Source: Pigmentiphaga sp. NML080357
Lineage (GTDB): Bacteria > Pseudomonadota > Gammaproteobacteria > Burkholderiales > Burkholderiaceae_B
Direction: 5' to 3'
DNA length: 64,000 bases
Assembly: GCF_002188465.1 (NCBI RefSeq)
Contig: NZ_NINW01000059.1
Location: 1-64,000, forward strand
Below the pieces are notes generated by a model, which saw only the letters and a program-made list of their open reading frames with translations, was not told the DNA's origin and ran no database searches. Positions 44,038-51,738 of this stretch are shown here, in pieces (position 1 is the first letter of the stretch; the number at the start of each line of letters is the position of its first letter). The translations under genes were made by a program, and so were the position numbers.

Positions 44038-45186
44038 ATGGAAGACTATGACGACATCCGCCAGGGCGTGCGCGCGCTCTGCACCCGCTACGATGCCGCC
44101 TATTGGCGCAAGGTCGACGAAGCGCGGGGCTTTCCCGATGATTTCGTGCGCGCCCTGACCGAGGCCGGCTGGCTGAGCGCCATGATCCCGGCCGAGTACG
44201 GCGGCTCGGGGCTGGGGCTGTCCGAGGCATCCGTCATCCTCGAAGAGGTCAACCGCTGCGGGGGCAATTCCGGTACCGTGCACGGCCAGATGTACAACCT
44301 CTTCACGCTGGTGCGGCATGGTTCCGTCGCGCAGAAGGAATATTTCCTGCCCCGTCTGGCCAGCGGCGAATTGCGCCTGCAATCCATGGGCGTGACCGAG
44401 CCGACCACGGGCACCGATACCACCAAGATCAAGACCACTGCCGTGCGGCGTGGAGACCGCTATGTGGTCAACGGACAGAAGGTCTGGATCTCGCGCGTGC
44501 AGCATTCGGACCTGATGATCCTCCTGGCCCGGACCACGCCGCTGGCCGAGGTCGCCAAGAAGACCGAGGGCATGTCCATCTTCCTTGTCGACCTGCGCGA
44601 GGCCATCGGCCGGGGAATGGACGTGCGGCCCATTCCCAACATGGTCAATCACGAAACCAACGAGCTGTTCTTCGACAACCTGGAACTGCCCGCCGACAGC
44701 CTGATCGGCGAGGAAGGGAAAGGCTTTCGCTACATTCTTGACGGTCTCAACGCCGAGCGCACGCTCATTGCCGCCGAATGCATCGGCGACGGCCGCTGGT
44801 TCGTCGAGCGGGCGCGCGACTACGCCAGCGAACGCCAGGTATTCGGACGGCCCATCGGCCAGAACCAGGGCGTGCAGTTCCCCATCGCCGAGGCCCACAT
44901 CGAGGTGGAGGCCGCCGACCTGATGCGCTGGCGCGCATGCCGCGAATACGACGCGGGCGAGAACGCCGGCGCGAGCGCCAATATGGCCAAGTACCTGGCC
45001 GCCAAGGCATCGTGGGAGGCCGCCAACACCTGCCTGCAGACCCACGGCGGCTTCGGCTTCGCCTGCGAGTACGACGTCGAGCGCAAATTCCGCGAGACTC
45101 GGCTCTACCAGGTGGCGCCGATCTCCACGAATCTCATTCTTTCCTACGTGGCCGAGCATTTGCTGGGCCTGCCGCGTTCGTTCTGA
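44038..45186 (+). CDS. Acyl-CoA dehydrogenase-like flavoprotein, catalytic Glu missing
   Basis: A 382-residue acyl-CoA dehydrogenase fold. Recognisable parts are GWLSAMIPAEYGGSGLG, the FAD-loop MGVTEPTTGTDTTKI and RQVFGRPIGQNQGVQF. In most members the catalytic base lies in the C-terminal IYEGTNQI-type motif; here the aligned stretch reads RLYQVAPISTNLI, with Gln in place of Glu. The base might lie elsewhere, as in isovaleryl-CoA dehydrogenases, or the enzyme may do other chemistry. A homologue (PA0879) occupies the same place in the Pseudomonas itaconate locus, where it is not needed for the basic three-step pathway. Confidence 0.8.
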   Translation: MEDYDDIRQGVRALCTRYDAAYWRKVDEARGFPDDFVRALTEAGWLSAMIPAEYGGSGLGLSEASVILEEVNRCGGNSGTVHGQMYNLFTLVRHGSVAQKEYFLPRLASGELRLQSMGVTEPTTGTDTTKIKTTAVRRGDRYVVNGQKVWISRVQHSDLMILLARTTPLAEVAKKTEGMSIFLVDLREAIGRGMDVRPIPNMVNHETNELFFDNLELPADSLIGEEGKGFRYILDGLNAERTLIAAECIGDGRWFVERARDYASERQVFGRPIGQNQGVQFPIAEAHIEVEAADLMRWRACREYDAGENAGASANMAKYLAAKASWEAANTCLQTHGGFGFACEYDVERKFRETRLYQVAPISTNLILSYVAEHLLGLPRSF

Positions 45187-45208
45187 AGCCGGCATGGAGG
45201 AGACGACG

Positions 45209-46570
45209 ATGCCCGCGACGGGCGAACTGTGCGAGTTCCTCGCCGGACTGCAGTTCGGCGACCTGCCCGCGCCAGTGGTGGACCGGGCCGAAGAGCTGTT
45301 TTTCGACTGGGTGGCGTCGGCGCTGGCAGGCAAGGGCGCGCATCCGATACCGCTGTTCGAAGGTTATGCCGCCGCCATGGGACCGGCCGGCGGCCGTTGC
45401 GCCATCCTGACCGATCGCCGGACCACTTCGGCGCATTTCGCCGCGCTGGTCAATGGCGCGGCATCGCACGTGGCGGAGCAGGACGACCTGCACAACGGTT
45501 CGGTCCTGCATCCGGCCACCGTGGTATTTCCCGCCGTATTCGCCGCCGCCCAGGACCTGCGCAAGTCGGGCGCCGACATGCTGCTGGCGGCGGTGGCCGG
45601 CTACGAGGCCGGCGTGCGCATCGGCGAGTTCATGGGGCGTTCGCACTACCGGATATTCCATACCACGGGTACGGTCGGCACGCTGGCCGCGGCCGCCGGC
45701 GTGGGCAAGCTGCTGGGACTGGATGCGTCCACGTTCGCCCATGCGCTCGGATCGGCCGGAACGCAGGCGGCCGGGCTTTGGGAATTCCTGCGCGAGGCGG
45801 CCGATTCCAAGCAACTGCATACTGGCCAGGCCGCGGCCTCGGGGCTGCTTGCGGCCTACCTCGCCGCCCAGGGCCTGACCGGCGCGCACGGCGTGCTGGA
45901 GGGCCGGCAAGGCATGGCGGCGGGCATGTCGTCGGACGCCGATCCTTCCCGTCTGTGCGATCGCCTGGGGCGGCGCTGGGCCACGCTCGAGACCTCGTTC
46001 AAATTCCATGCCTCGTGCCGGCACACCCATCCCGCCGCCGATGCGCTCTTGCATCTCATGCGCAGGGAAGGGCTTGCGCACGGCGAGATCGCGGCGATAC
46101 GGGCGCGGGTGCATCGCGCCGCGATCGACGTGCTGGGCGGCGTGACCGAGCCACGCACCGTGCACCAGGCGAAATTCTCCATGGGCACCGTGCTCGGCCT
46201 GGTCGCCGTGTATGGCCGCGCGGGGCTGGAGGAGTTTCGCGATCATGCGTTGACCGACCCCGCCGTGGCGGAGATCCGCCGGCGCACCGCCATGGTGGAG
46301 GATGAAGAGGTCGATCGCGCCTATCCCGCCCGCTGGCTCGGCCGTGTGGAGGTCGAGACCCGCGACGGCCGCCTGCTTCGGGCGGCCATCGACTCTCCCA
46401 AGGGCGACCCGGACAACACCCTGTCGCGCGCCGAGCTCGAGGCCAAGCTGCGCCGCCTGGCGGCGTTCTCGGGCGCGGCGGAACCGGCCGAGATCGACGC
46501 CTGGATACCCAGGCTGTGGAGCCTGCGCCGCGTGGACGATTTGTCGACATTCATGCTGGACCGGTCATGA
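45209..46570 (+). CDS. MmgE/PrpD family protein of the itaconate-type operon
   Basis: A 453-residue MmgE/PrpD protein. It has ALVNGAASHVAEQDDLHNGSVLHPA, the active-site loop of this family (with His and Asp residues), and KFHASCRHTHPAADALLHLM later. The family includes cis-aconitate decarboxylase, the enzyme that makes itaconate in animals and fungi, as well as PrpD. The equivalent in P. aeruginosa is PA0881. Its job in itaconate-type operons is not established; it might process citramalate, mesaconate or aconitate-like acids. ATG 45209 has GGAGGAG before it; ATG 45194 is less likely. It overlaps the CoA transferase gene by four bases. Confidence 0.8.
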   Translation: MPATGELCEFLAGLQFGDLPAPVVDRAEELFFDWVASALAGKGAHPIPLFEGYAAAMGPAGGRCAILTDRRTTSAHFAALVNGAASHVAEQDDLHNGSVLHPATVVFPAVFAAAQDLRKSGADMLLAAVAGYEAGVRIGEFMGRSHYRIFHTTGTVGTLAAAAGVGKLLGLDASTFAHALGSAGTQAAGLWEFLREAADSKQLHTGQAAASGLLAAYLAAQGLTGAHGVLEGRQGMAAGMSSDADPSRLCDRLGRRWATLETSFKFHASCRHTHPAADALLHLMRREGLAHGEIAAIRARVHRAAIDVLGGVTEPRTVHQAKFSMGTVLGLVAVYGRAGLEEFRDHALTDPAVAEIRRRTAMVEDEEVDRAYPARWLGRVEVETRDGRLLRAAIDSPKGDPDNTLSRAELEAKLRRLAAFSGAAEPAEIDAWIPRLWSLRRVDDLSTFMLDRS

Positions 46571-47778
46571 GCGCTGCCTTCCCATCTCCTTCGCCCCGTC
46601 CGCTGGACGGCATTACTGTCCTGAGCCTGGAGCATGCCATCGCCGCGCCGTTCTGCACGCGCCAGTTGGCCGATCTCGGCGCCCGGGTCATCAAGATCGA
46701 GCGTCCGGACGCGGGCGACTTCGCGCGCGGCTACGACGAGCGCGTGCGCGGCCTGTCATCCCACTTCGTCTGGACCAACCGCTCCAAGGAAAGCCTGGCC
46801 CTGGACCTCAAGCAGGAGGGGGCCCGGGGCGTGCTGGAGCGCCTGCTGCCCAAGATCGACGTGCTGGTGCAGAACCTCGCCCCCGGCGCCGCGGCGCGCC
46901 TGGGACTCTCTTTCGAGGCGCTGCGGGAACGCCATCCGCGCCTGATCGTCTGCGATATTTCCGGTTACGGCGACACCGGCCCCTATCGCGACAAGAAGGC
47001 CTACGACCTGTTGATTCAGAGCGAGGCGGGCTTTCTCTCGGTGACGGGGACGCCGGACGAGCCGTCCAAGGCCGGCGCCTCGGTGGCGGACATCGCCGCC
47101 GGCATGTACGCCTATTCGAGCATCCTGGCCGCGCTCTTGCTGCGCGCAACCACCGGCGAAGGCAGCCGCATCGACGTTTCCATGCTCGAGAGCATGGTCG
47201 AGTGGATGGGCTACCCCATGTACTACGCATTCGACGGCGCGCCGCCGCCCGCGCGCTCGGGCGCCGCGCACGCCACCATCTATCCCTACGGCCCGTTTCC
47301 CGCCGGCGACGGCGGCACGGTGATGCTCGGCCTGCAGAACGAGCGCGAATGGCGGGTGTTCTGCGAACGGGTGCTGCGCCAGCCGGAATTGGCCGAAGAC
47401 CCGCGCTTCGACGCCAACTCGCGCCGCACGGCCAATCGCGCCGCATTGCGCGACATCATCGTCGCCGCCTTCGCGCGCATGAGCGCGGACGAAGTCATCG
47501 CGGCGCTGGAGGAGGCGCAGATTGCCAACGCCCGCGTCAACGACATGGCCGGTGTATGGAACCATCCGCAACTGGCCGCGCGCGGGCGCTGGGCAGAGGT
47601 CGGCAGCCCGGCCGGCATGCTGCCTGCCTTGCTGCCGCCCGGGGCGAGCAGTGCCTTCGCGGCCCGCATGGATGCCATACCGGCGCTGGGGCAGCATACG
47701 GCCGGCATCCTCGCCGAGCTCGGTTATGGCGACGCCCAGATCCAGGCATTGCGCACCCAGCGTGCGATCGGCCCATGA
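46567..47778 (+). CDS. ict: CaiB/BaiF CoA transferase, succinyl-CoA:itaconate CoA-transferase-like
   Basis: A 403-residue class III CoA transferase. The start LDGITVLSLEHAIAAPFCTRQLADLGARVIKIE is typical, and the catalytic Asp is probably Asp175 in ASVADIAAGMYAYSS. By position it matches PA0882 (Ict), which activates itaconate with succinyl-CoA to itaconyl-CoA. It is coupled by ATGA overlaps to the MmgE/PrpD gene before it and the lyase gene after it. The related mesaconate, citramalate or malate CoA transferases share this fold, so the substrate is inferred from the operon. Confidence 0.75.
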   Translation: MSAAFPSPSPRPLDGITVLSLEHAIAAPFCTRQLADLGARVIKIERPDAGDFARGYDERVRGLSSHFVWTNRSKESLALDLKQEGARGVLERLLPKIDVLVQNLAPGAAARLGLSFEALRERHPRLIVCDISGYGDTGPYRDKKAYDLLIQSEAGFLSVTGTPDEPSKAGASVADIAAGMYAYSSILAALLLRATTGEGSRIDVSMLESMVEWMGYPMYYAFDGAPPPARSGAAHATIYPYGPFPAGDGGTVMLGLQNEREWRVFCERVLRQPELAEDPRFDANSRRTANRAALRDIIVAAFARMSADEVIAALEEAQIANARVNDMAGVWNHPQLAARGRWAEVGSPAGMLPALLPPGASSAFAARMDAIPALGQHTAGILAELGYGDAQIQALRTQRAIGP

Positions 47779-48584
47779 GGGGCGTACGCTCGGCCCTCTT
47801 CGTACCCGCGGATCGTCCCGAGCGCCTGCCCAAGGCGCTGGCGAGCGGCGCCGACGCCGTGATCGTCGATCTGGAGGATGCGGTGCAGGATGGCGCCAAG
47901 GAGGCGGCGCGCCAGACCTTGGCGGGATTTCTGGAGGCCCATGCCGGCGCGTGCGTCGTCGTCCGGGTGAACGCCGCGGATACCTCGTATTTCGACGACG
48001 ATCTCGCGCTGTGCGCGCGATCGCCGGGGGTGGCCGCCATCATGTTGCCCAAGGCGGATTCGGCTGCCGTCGTCGCCCATGCCGCGGCGAGCGGCAAGCC
48101 GCTATGGCCGCTCGTCGAGAGCGCCCGGGCGGTCTTGGCGCTGCCCGAACTGGCACGTGCAGAAGGCGTGGCGCGGCTGGCGTTCGGTTCGGTGGATTTC
48201 GCGCTGGACCTGGGTCTGGATGCGGCCACGCCAGCCGGCCGGGCGATGCTGGACGACGTTCGTCATCGGCTCCTGCTGCATGCCCGCGCCGCCGGGCTTG
48301 CCGCCCCTCTCGATGGTGTCCATCTCCGGCTCGATGACATCGCGGGATTGCGCGCGGAGGCCGCCCGCGCACGTGGCGCTGGCATGGGCGGGATGTTGTG
48401 CGTCCATCCCTTGCAAGTGCCTGTCGTCAACGAGACGTTCCAGCCATCCGGGGAAGACCTGCAATGGGCGCGGCGAGTGGTGCAGGCCGCCAGCGGCGAG
48501 CGGGGGGCCTTCAAGCTGGACGGCCGGATGGTGGACGCGCCCGTCATTCGTCGAGCGCGGGCGATCCTCGACCGGGCGGACTAA
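47775..48584 (+). CDS. ccl: (S)-citramalyl-CoA lyase-like CitE-family enzyme
   Basis: A 269-residue CitE/HpcH-fold lyase. FVPADRPERLPKALASGADAVIVDLEDAV carries the Glu and Asp that bind Mg2+; IMLPKADSA and PLVESARAVLALPELA follow. The motif FGSVDFALDLGLD replaces the more usual GaEDf.aDlG, a variant also known in lyases of this operon type. It would split citramalyl-CoA into acetyl-CoA and pyruvate, finishing the itaconate route (PA0883, Ccl). Its ATG overlaps the CoA transferase stop. Malyl-CoA or methylmalyl-CoA lyase activity is an alternative. The 192 bases after it contain a separate ribosome site for the Bug gene but no clear terminator. Confidence 0.78.
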   Translation: MRGVRSALFVPADRPERLPKALASGADAVIVDLEDAVQDGAKEAARQTLAGFLEAHAGACVVVRVNAADTSYFDDDLALCARSPGVAAIMLPKADSAAVVAHAAASGKPLWPLVESARAVLALPELARAEGVARLAFGSVDFALDLGLDAATPAGRAMLDDVRHRLLLHARAAGLAAPLDGVHLRLDDIAGLRAEAARARGAGMGGMLCVHPLQVPVVNETFQPSGEDLQWARRVVQAASGERGAFKLDGRMVDAPVIRRARAILDRAD

Positions 48585-48776
48585 GGCATGGCAATGGCCT
48601 GTCCGGCACAGGCGGCACGGGTGTCCCGAAAACGCTTCGTGGCCGGCATGAAATGCCGGATTGCCGCGCAGCCGGGCGGCTTTCGGCAACAAAAACCGCC
48701 ATTCGCGTGTTAGTGTTCACCAGCGCGCGGCCGTCCGCGGTACGCGCCAGAACAATACCTATTCAGGAGACACGCA

Positions 48777-49742
48777 ATGAACCCACGCCATGCGGCGCTG
48801 GCTGCCGCACTGTCGTGTCCGCTCGCTGTCATGGCGGCGGATGATTTCCCTTCTCGCCCCATTACCCTGGTCGTTCCGTTTTCACCCGGCGGCGTATCGG
48901 ACACCACCGCCCGGCCGCTGGCGCCCTTGATGGCCAAACGCCTCGGCCAATCCGTCATCATCGAGAACCGTCCCGGCGCCGGCGGCGGCGTAGGCATGGC
49001 CCATGTAGCCAAGGCGGCTCCCGACGGCTACACGCTGATGATGGCGCTGCCGAGCATTTCGGCGATTCCCGCCGCGGACAGGCTGACCGGCAAGACGCCG
49101 TCGTATGCGACCTCGCAGTTCATGGCCATCGCGCGCATGTCGGCCGATCCGACGGTACTGGTGGTGCGCAACGATGCGCCCTGGAAGTCGGTGCAGGAAC
49201 TGGTGCAGGCGGCGAAGGCCAGGCCCGGGACCGTCAGCTATAGCTCTTCGGGCATCTACGGGACCACGCACGTCGCCATGGAGCGTTTCGCCCATGCCGC
49301 GGGCATCAAGCTGCTGCACGTGCCCTATGGCGGTGGCGGCGAACAGGTGACGGCGTTGCTGGGCGGGCATGTCCAGGCTTCAACGCAGACCTACGGCAAT
49401 ATCTCGGGCCACATCAGGAGCGGCAAATTCAGGCCGCTGGCAGTGCAGGGCGCTGAACGCCTGGCGAGCCTTCCCGATGTGCCGACGATGAAAGAACTGG
49501 GCTACGACGCCGAATACTACCTGTGGGCCGGGTTGTTCGCGCCGGCCGGCGTCCCCGAGCCCGTCATGATGCGGTTGCGCGCAGCCGTCCGGGATGCCGT
49601 CGCCGATCCGGCGTTCTCGAAAGCCATGGCAGGGATGGGAACGCCCGTGCAGTACCAGGACGAGGCCGATTTCGAAGCATTCTGGCGCGCCGACGAACGG
49701 CACCAGACCCAGGTCATCAACAGCATCGGCAAACTCGAATAG
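48777..49742 (+). CDS. Bug-family (TctC-like) periplasmic binding protein
   Basis: A 321-residue Bug receptor with a Sec signal (HAALAAALSCPLAVMAAD). The two pocket motifs are ITLVVPFSPGGVSDTTARPLA and IENRPGAGGGVGMAHVAKAAPDGYT. ATG 48777 has AGGAG ahead. It follows the lyase gene, on the same strand but after a 192-base gap that may hold its own promoter. A carboxylate of the itaconate/citramalate type is a reasonable ligand. In Pseudomonas the same place downstream of ccl is taken by a TRAP transporter, so a Bug protein may have replaced it here; no TctAB genes are seen. Confidence 0.83.
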   Translation: MNPRHAALAAALSCPLAVMAADDFPSRPITLVVPFSPGGVSDTTARPLAPLMAKRLGQSVIIENRPGAGGGVGMAHVAKAAPDGYTLMMALPSISAIPAADRLTGKTPSYATSQFMAIARMSADPTVLVVRNDAPWKSVQELVQAAKARPGTVSYSSSGIYGTTHVAMERFAHAAGIKLLHVPYGGGGEQVTALLGGHVQASTQTYGNISGHIRSGKFRPLAVQGAERLASLPDVPTMKELGYDAEYYLWAGLFAPAGVPEPVMMRLRAAVRDAVADPAFSKAMAGMGTPVQYQDEADFEAFWRADERHQTQVINSIGKLE

Positions 49743-49753
49743 CAAGGATACCC

Positions 49754-50719
49754 ATGAAGTATGCAACTTATCGCCGCAACGGCGTCCATCGCGTCGGCAT
49801 CGTCGACGGTGCCGATCTGGTCGATCCTCAATCGGTCGAAGAAACCGTGGGAGGGCTGGGGCGCGAGGTGGGCTGGTTCGCCGACATGACCGAGGTCATT
49901 CGCCATGCGCCGCGGTCCCGCGAACTGGCCGCGCGGGCCGTGGCGATTTCCGCCGATCGGGGTGTGGGACGCCTGGCCCTGGACGAGGCCGAGCTGTGCG
50001 CCCCCATGCTTCCCTCCACCATTCTGTGCGCGGGCAGCAACTACCTCAGCCATAACGCCGAGAAGGCAAGCTCGGATACCAGCGGCAAGGAGCCCGAGTT
50101 CTTCGTCAAGACGGCCGACTGCGTCGTCGGCCCGCACGACGACATCGTCCACGATCCGGTGCTGACGCGCAAACTGGACGGGGAGGTGGAACTGGCCGTC
50201 GTCATCGGCAAGCCGGGCCGGCACATCCCGCGTGAGCGGGCATTGGAGCATGTGTTCGGCTACACCATCGTCAACGACGTGACGGCTCGCGACCGCCAGG
50301 TCCGCTTCCGCCCGGACGGCAGCAGCTGGTACGAGCTGGGCAGGGGCAAGGTGTTCGACACCAGCGCGCCTGTCGGTCCCTTCATCGTCGACACCGACGG
50401 CATTCCCGATCCCCAGGATCTGGGAATCCGTTCATGGGTCAACGGCGAGCTCAGGCAGAACAGCCATACCGGGCAGATGATCTGGACCGTGGCGGAACTG
50501 GTCCACGTTTTCTCGATGAATCTCACCTTGCGGCCGGGGATGATGATCATCACCGGTACGCCGAGCGGAACGGCCTGGTCCACCGATAAGGAGCTGGGTG
50601 GCAAGTGGTCGGGAGGCAATGGCATCGTCCCGGCGTCGGGCTACCTGCGGCCTGGCGACCTGATCGAGTGCGAGATCGACGGGATAGGCAGGCTTCGCAA
50701 CCGAGTGGTCGCGGCTTGA
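49754..50719 (+). CDS. Fumarylacetoacetate hydrolase family protein
   Basis: A 321-residue FAH-superfamily protein, larger than the one at 24147. The N-terminal domain (1-100) precedes ILCAGSNYLSHNAEK; the metal site is DGEVELAVVIGK with VNDVTARDRQVRF, and VITG-like closure is IITGTPSGTAWSTDK. Such enzymes act on 2-oxo-diacids, including oxaloacetate decarboxylation and acylpyruvate hydrolysis. It lies 11 bases after the Bug gene and ends at a strong terminator, so it is the last gene of the itaconate-type unit. It has no counterpart in the Pseudomonas locus; the reaction is unknown. Confidence 0.8.
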   Translation: MKYATYRRNGVHRVGIVDGADLVDPQSVEETVGGLGREVGWFADMTEVIRHAPRSRELAARAVAISADRGVGRLALDEAELCAPMLPSTILCAGSNYLSHNAEKASSDTSGKEPEFFVKTADCVVGPHDDIVHDPVLTRKLDGEVELAVVIGKPGRHIPRERALEHVFGYTIVNDVTARDRQVRFRPDGSSWYELGRGKVFDTSAPVGPFIVDTDGIPDPQDLGIRSWVNGELRQNSHTGQMIWTVAELVHVFSMNLTLRPGMMIITGTPSGTAWSTDKELGGKWSGGNGIVPASGYLRPGDLIECEIDGIGRLRNRVVAA

Positions 50720-50769
50720 TGCCCGTGCGTGCGTGAAGCATTGCGGCGCGCACGCAACGCCATGGCAAT

Positions 50770-50797
50770 AAAAAACCTCGCCCAGGCGAGGTTTTTT
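50770..50797. terminator. Bidirectional terminator between the FAH gene and rpmG
   Basis: AAAAAACCTCGCC (50770-50782) and GGCGAGGTTTTTT (50785-50797) form a near-perfect hairpin with A- and T-runs on each side. It ends the plus-strand catabolic transcript and the minus-strand rpmB-rpmG transcript. Confidence 0.92.
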
Positions 50798-50828
50798 ATC
50801 GGACCGGCGAACCGGCGTACCGAGCCGA

Positions 50829-50996
50829 TTACTTCAGCTTGGTTTCCTTGTATTCGACGTGCTTGCGCGCGACCGGATCGAACTTCTTGATCAGCATCTT
50901 TTCCGGGGTGGTGCGCTTGTTCTTGGTCGTGGTGTAGAAGTGCCCGGTGCCGGCGGTGGACTCGAGCTTGATCTTTTCACGTATACCCTTGGCCAT
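50829..50996 (-). CDS. rpmG: Large-subunit ribosomal protein bL33
   Basis: A 55-residue ribosomal protein, beginning [14 protein letters not shown] and containing [11 protein letters not shown] and [18 protein letters not shown]. It lacks the four zinc-binding Cys residues of the C+ form, so it is the zinc-independent type. Ribosome site AGGAG precedes ATG 50996. It follows rpmB by 24 bases in the standard rpmB-rpmG operon and ends at the bidirectional terminator at 50770-50797. Confidence 0.97.
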   Translation of the reverse strand: MAKGIREKIKLESTAGTGHFYTTTKNKRTTPEKMLIKKFDPVARKHVEYKETKLK

Positions 50997-51020
50997 GGTG
51001 TGCTCCTGTGGACCCGGTGG

Positions 51021-51257
51021 TTAAACGGCTTCGCCGCGGGCGCGCAGATCGGCCAGCACGGCTTCGATGCCGTTCTTGTCGATGGTGCGCAGGGCGTTCG
51101 TGCTCACGCGCAGGCGAACCCAGCGGTTTTCGCTTTCGACCCAGAACTTGCGGTATTGCAGGTTCGGCAGGAAGCGGCGCTTGGTCTTGTTGTTGGCGTG
51201 GGAAACGTTGTTGCCCACGATCGGACCTTTACCGGTTACTTGACATACTCGTGCCAT
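51021..51257 (-). CDS. rpmB: Large-subunit ribosomal protein bL28
   Basis: A 78-residue ribosomal protein of the usual length, with [21 protein letters not shown] and [17 protein letters not shown]. Only one Cys is present, so it is the zinc-free type. It is the first gene of the rpmB-rpmG operon. A good sigma-70 promoter lies about 250 bases upstream (51512-51541), leaving a long leader with a strong hairpin. In many proteobacteria radC precedes rpmB; here radC is 7 kb away, beyond a catabolic island. Confidence 0.97.
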   Translation of the reverse strand: MARVCQVTGKGPIVGNNVSHANNKTKRRFLPNLQYRKFWVESENRWVRLRVSTNALRTIDKNGIEAVLADLRARGEAV

Positions 51258-51427
51258 GGCGACACCTCTTCTATTTCGTGAATTCGGGATAGGGATCCGG
51301 GGATCGGCAGTGCCGGATGTTGCCCCGAATTTCCGGCGTGCCCGGCAAGATGGATGATGTCGGACCCGGTTCGCACTGTTCTCAAGGCACCCCGGCGGAA
51401 AACCAGAATGCGTTGAAAGCGTGCGTC

Positions 51428-51462
51428 AAAAGCATCCGCAAGCTCGCTTGCGAAAGGCTTTT
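51428..51462 (-). promoter_or_regulatory. Hairpin in the rpmB-rpmG leader
   Basis: Nested arms AAAAGC/GCTTTT (51428-51433 and 51457-51462) and CGCAAGC/GCTTGCG (51437-51443 and 51446-51452) make a strong stem with small internal loops, roughly 45-80 bases into the predicted rpmB transcript. It may be a leader element controlling ribosomal protein synthesis or an inactive terminator. It is inside the 481-base gene-free stretch 51258-51738. Confidence 0.5.
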
Positions 51463-51511
51463 CCCAGGGCGCGTTCTCTCGCGGACCAAAGGCAACGCCG
51501 TAAAGCTCGCA

Positions 51512-51541
51512 AGAATAGCATGGAATCCGCTTTGTTTTCAA
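51512..51541 (-). promoter_or_regulatory. Sigma-70 promoter of rpmB-rpmG
   Basis: On the minus strand TTGAAA (51541-51536) and TATTCT (51517-51512) are 18 bases apart and followed by a G-rich start region. Strength and position fit a ribosomal protein operon. Further upstream, a GCCGCAGCC/GGCTGCGGC hairpin at 51554-51577 separates it from the tetR side. Confidence 0.65.
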
Positions 51542-51679
51542 GGCGTTGTTTATGCCGCAGCCGCGCCTGGCTGCGGCGTCGGCGCGGCCGGCTCATTCGC
51601 GCCGCCATTCTAGCGAACCCCCGGTGAATCCCGGCGCCCGGCTGTGCCGCGCCATGCGGGATTGCTCGACAACCCTATG

Positions 51680-51707
51680 TTGACTGATCGATCAGTCAGG
51701 ATATAGG
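51680..51707 (+). promoter_or_regulatory. TetR-type operator and promoter of the TRAP/BKACE cluster
   Basis: TGACTGATCGATCAGTCA (51681-51698) is a perfect 18-bp palindrome. It overlaps a -35 (TTGACT, 51680-51685) and reaches to a possible -10 (TATAGG, 51702-51707) 16 bases on. The palindrome is of the length and form bound by TetR-family dimers, and the tetR gene starts 41 bases downstream, so autorepression is likely. It may also control the TRAP and enzyme genes that follow. Confidence 0.75.
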
Positions 51708-51738
51708 CTCTGCCCGACGATGTTTCCGGGATACCGCC

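Larger units (their letters stand above)
51258..51738. other. Gene-free stretch between rpmB and tetR
   Basis: This 481-base stretch has no convincing gene. From left to right it holds the rpmB leader with the 51428-51462 hairpin, the rpmB promoter (51512-51541), a GC-rich hairpin at 51554-51577 (GCCGCAGCC with GGCTGCGGC) of unknown purpose, and the TetR palindrome/promoter at 51680-51707. A 60-codon Arg-rich frame on the minus strand (51426-51608) overlaps the promoter and is not believed. Confidence 0.7.

Noticed and set aside
51426..51608. A 60-codon Arg-rich frame on the minus strand
   Set aside because: It overlaps the rpmB promoter and leader hairpin, has no ribosome site and no family resemblance.
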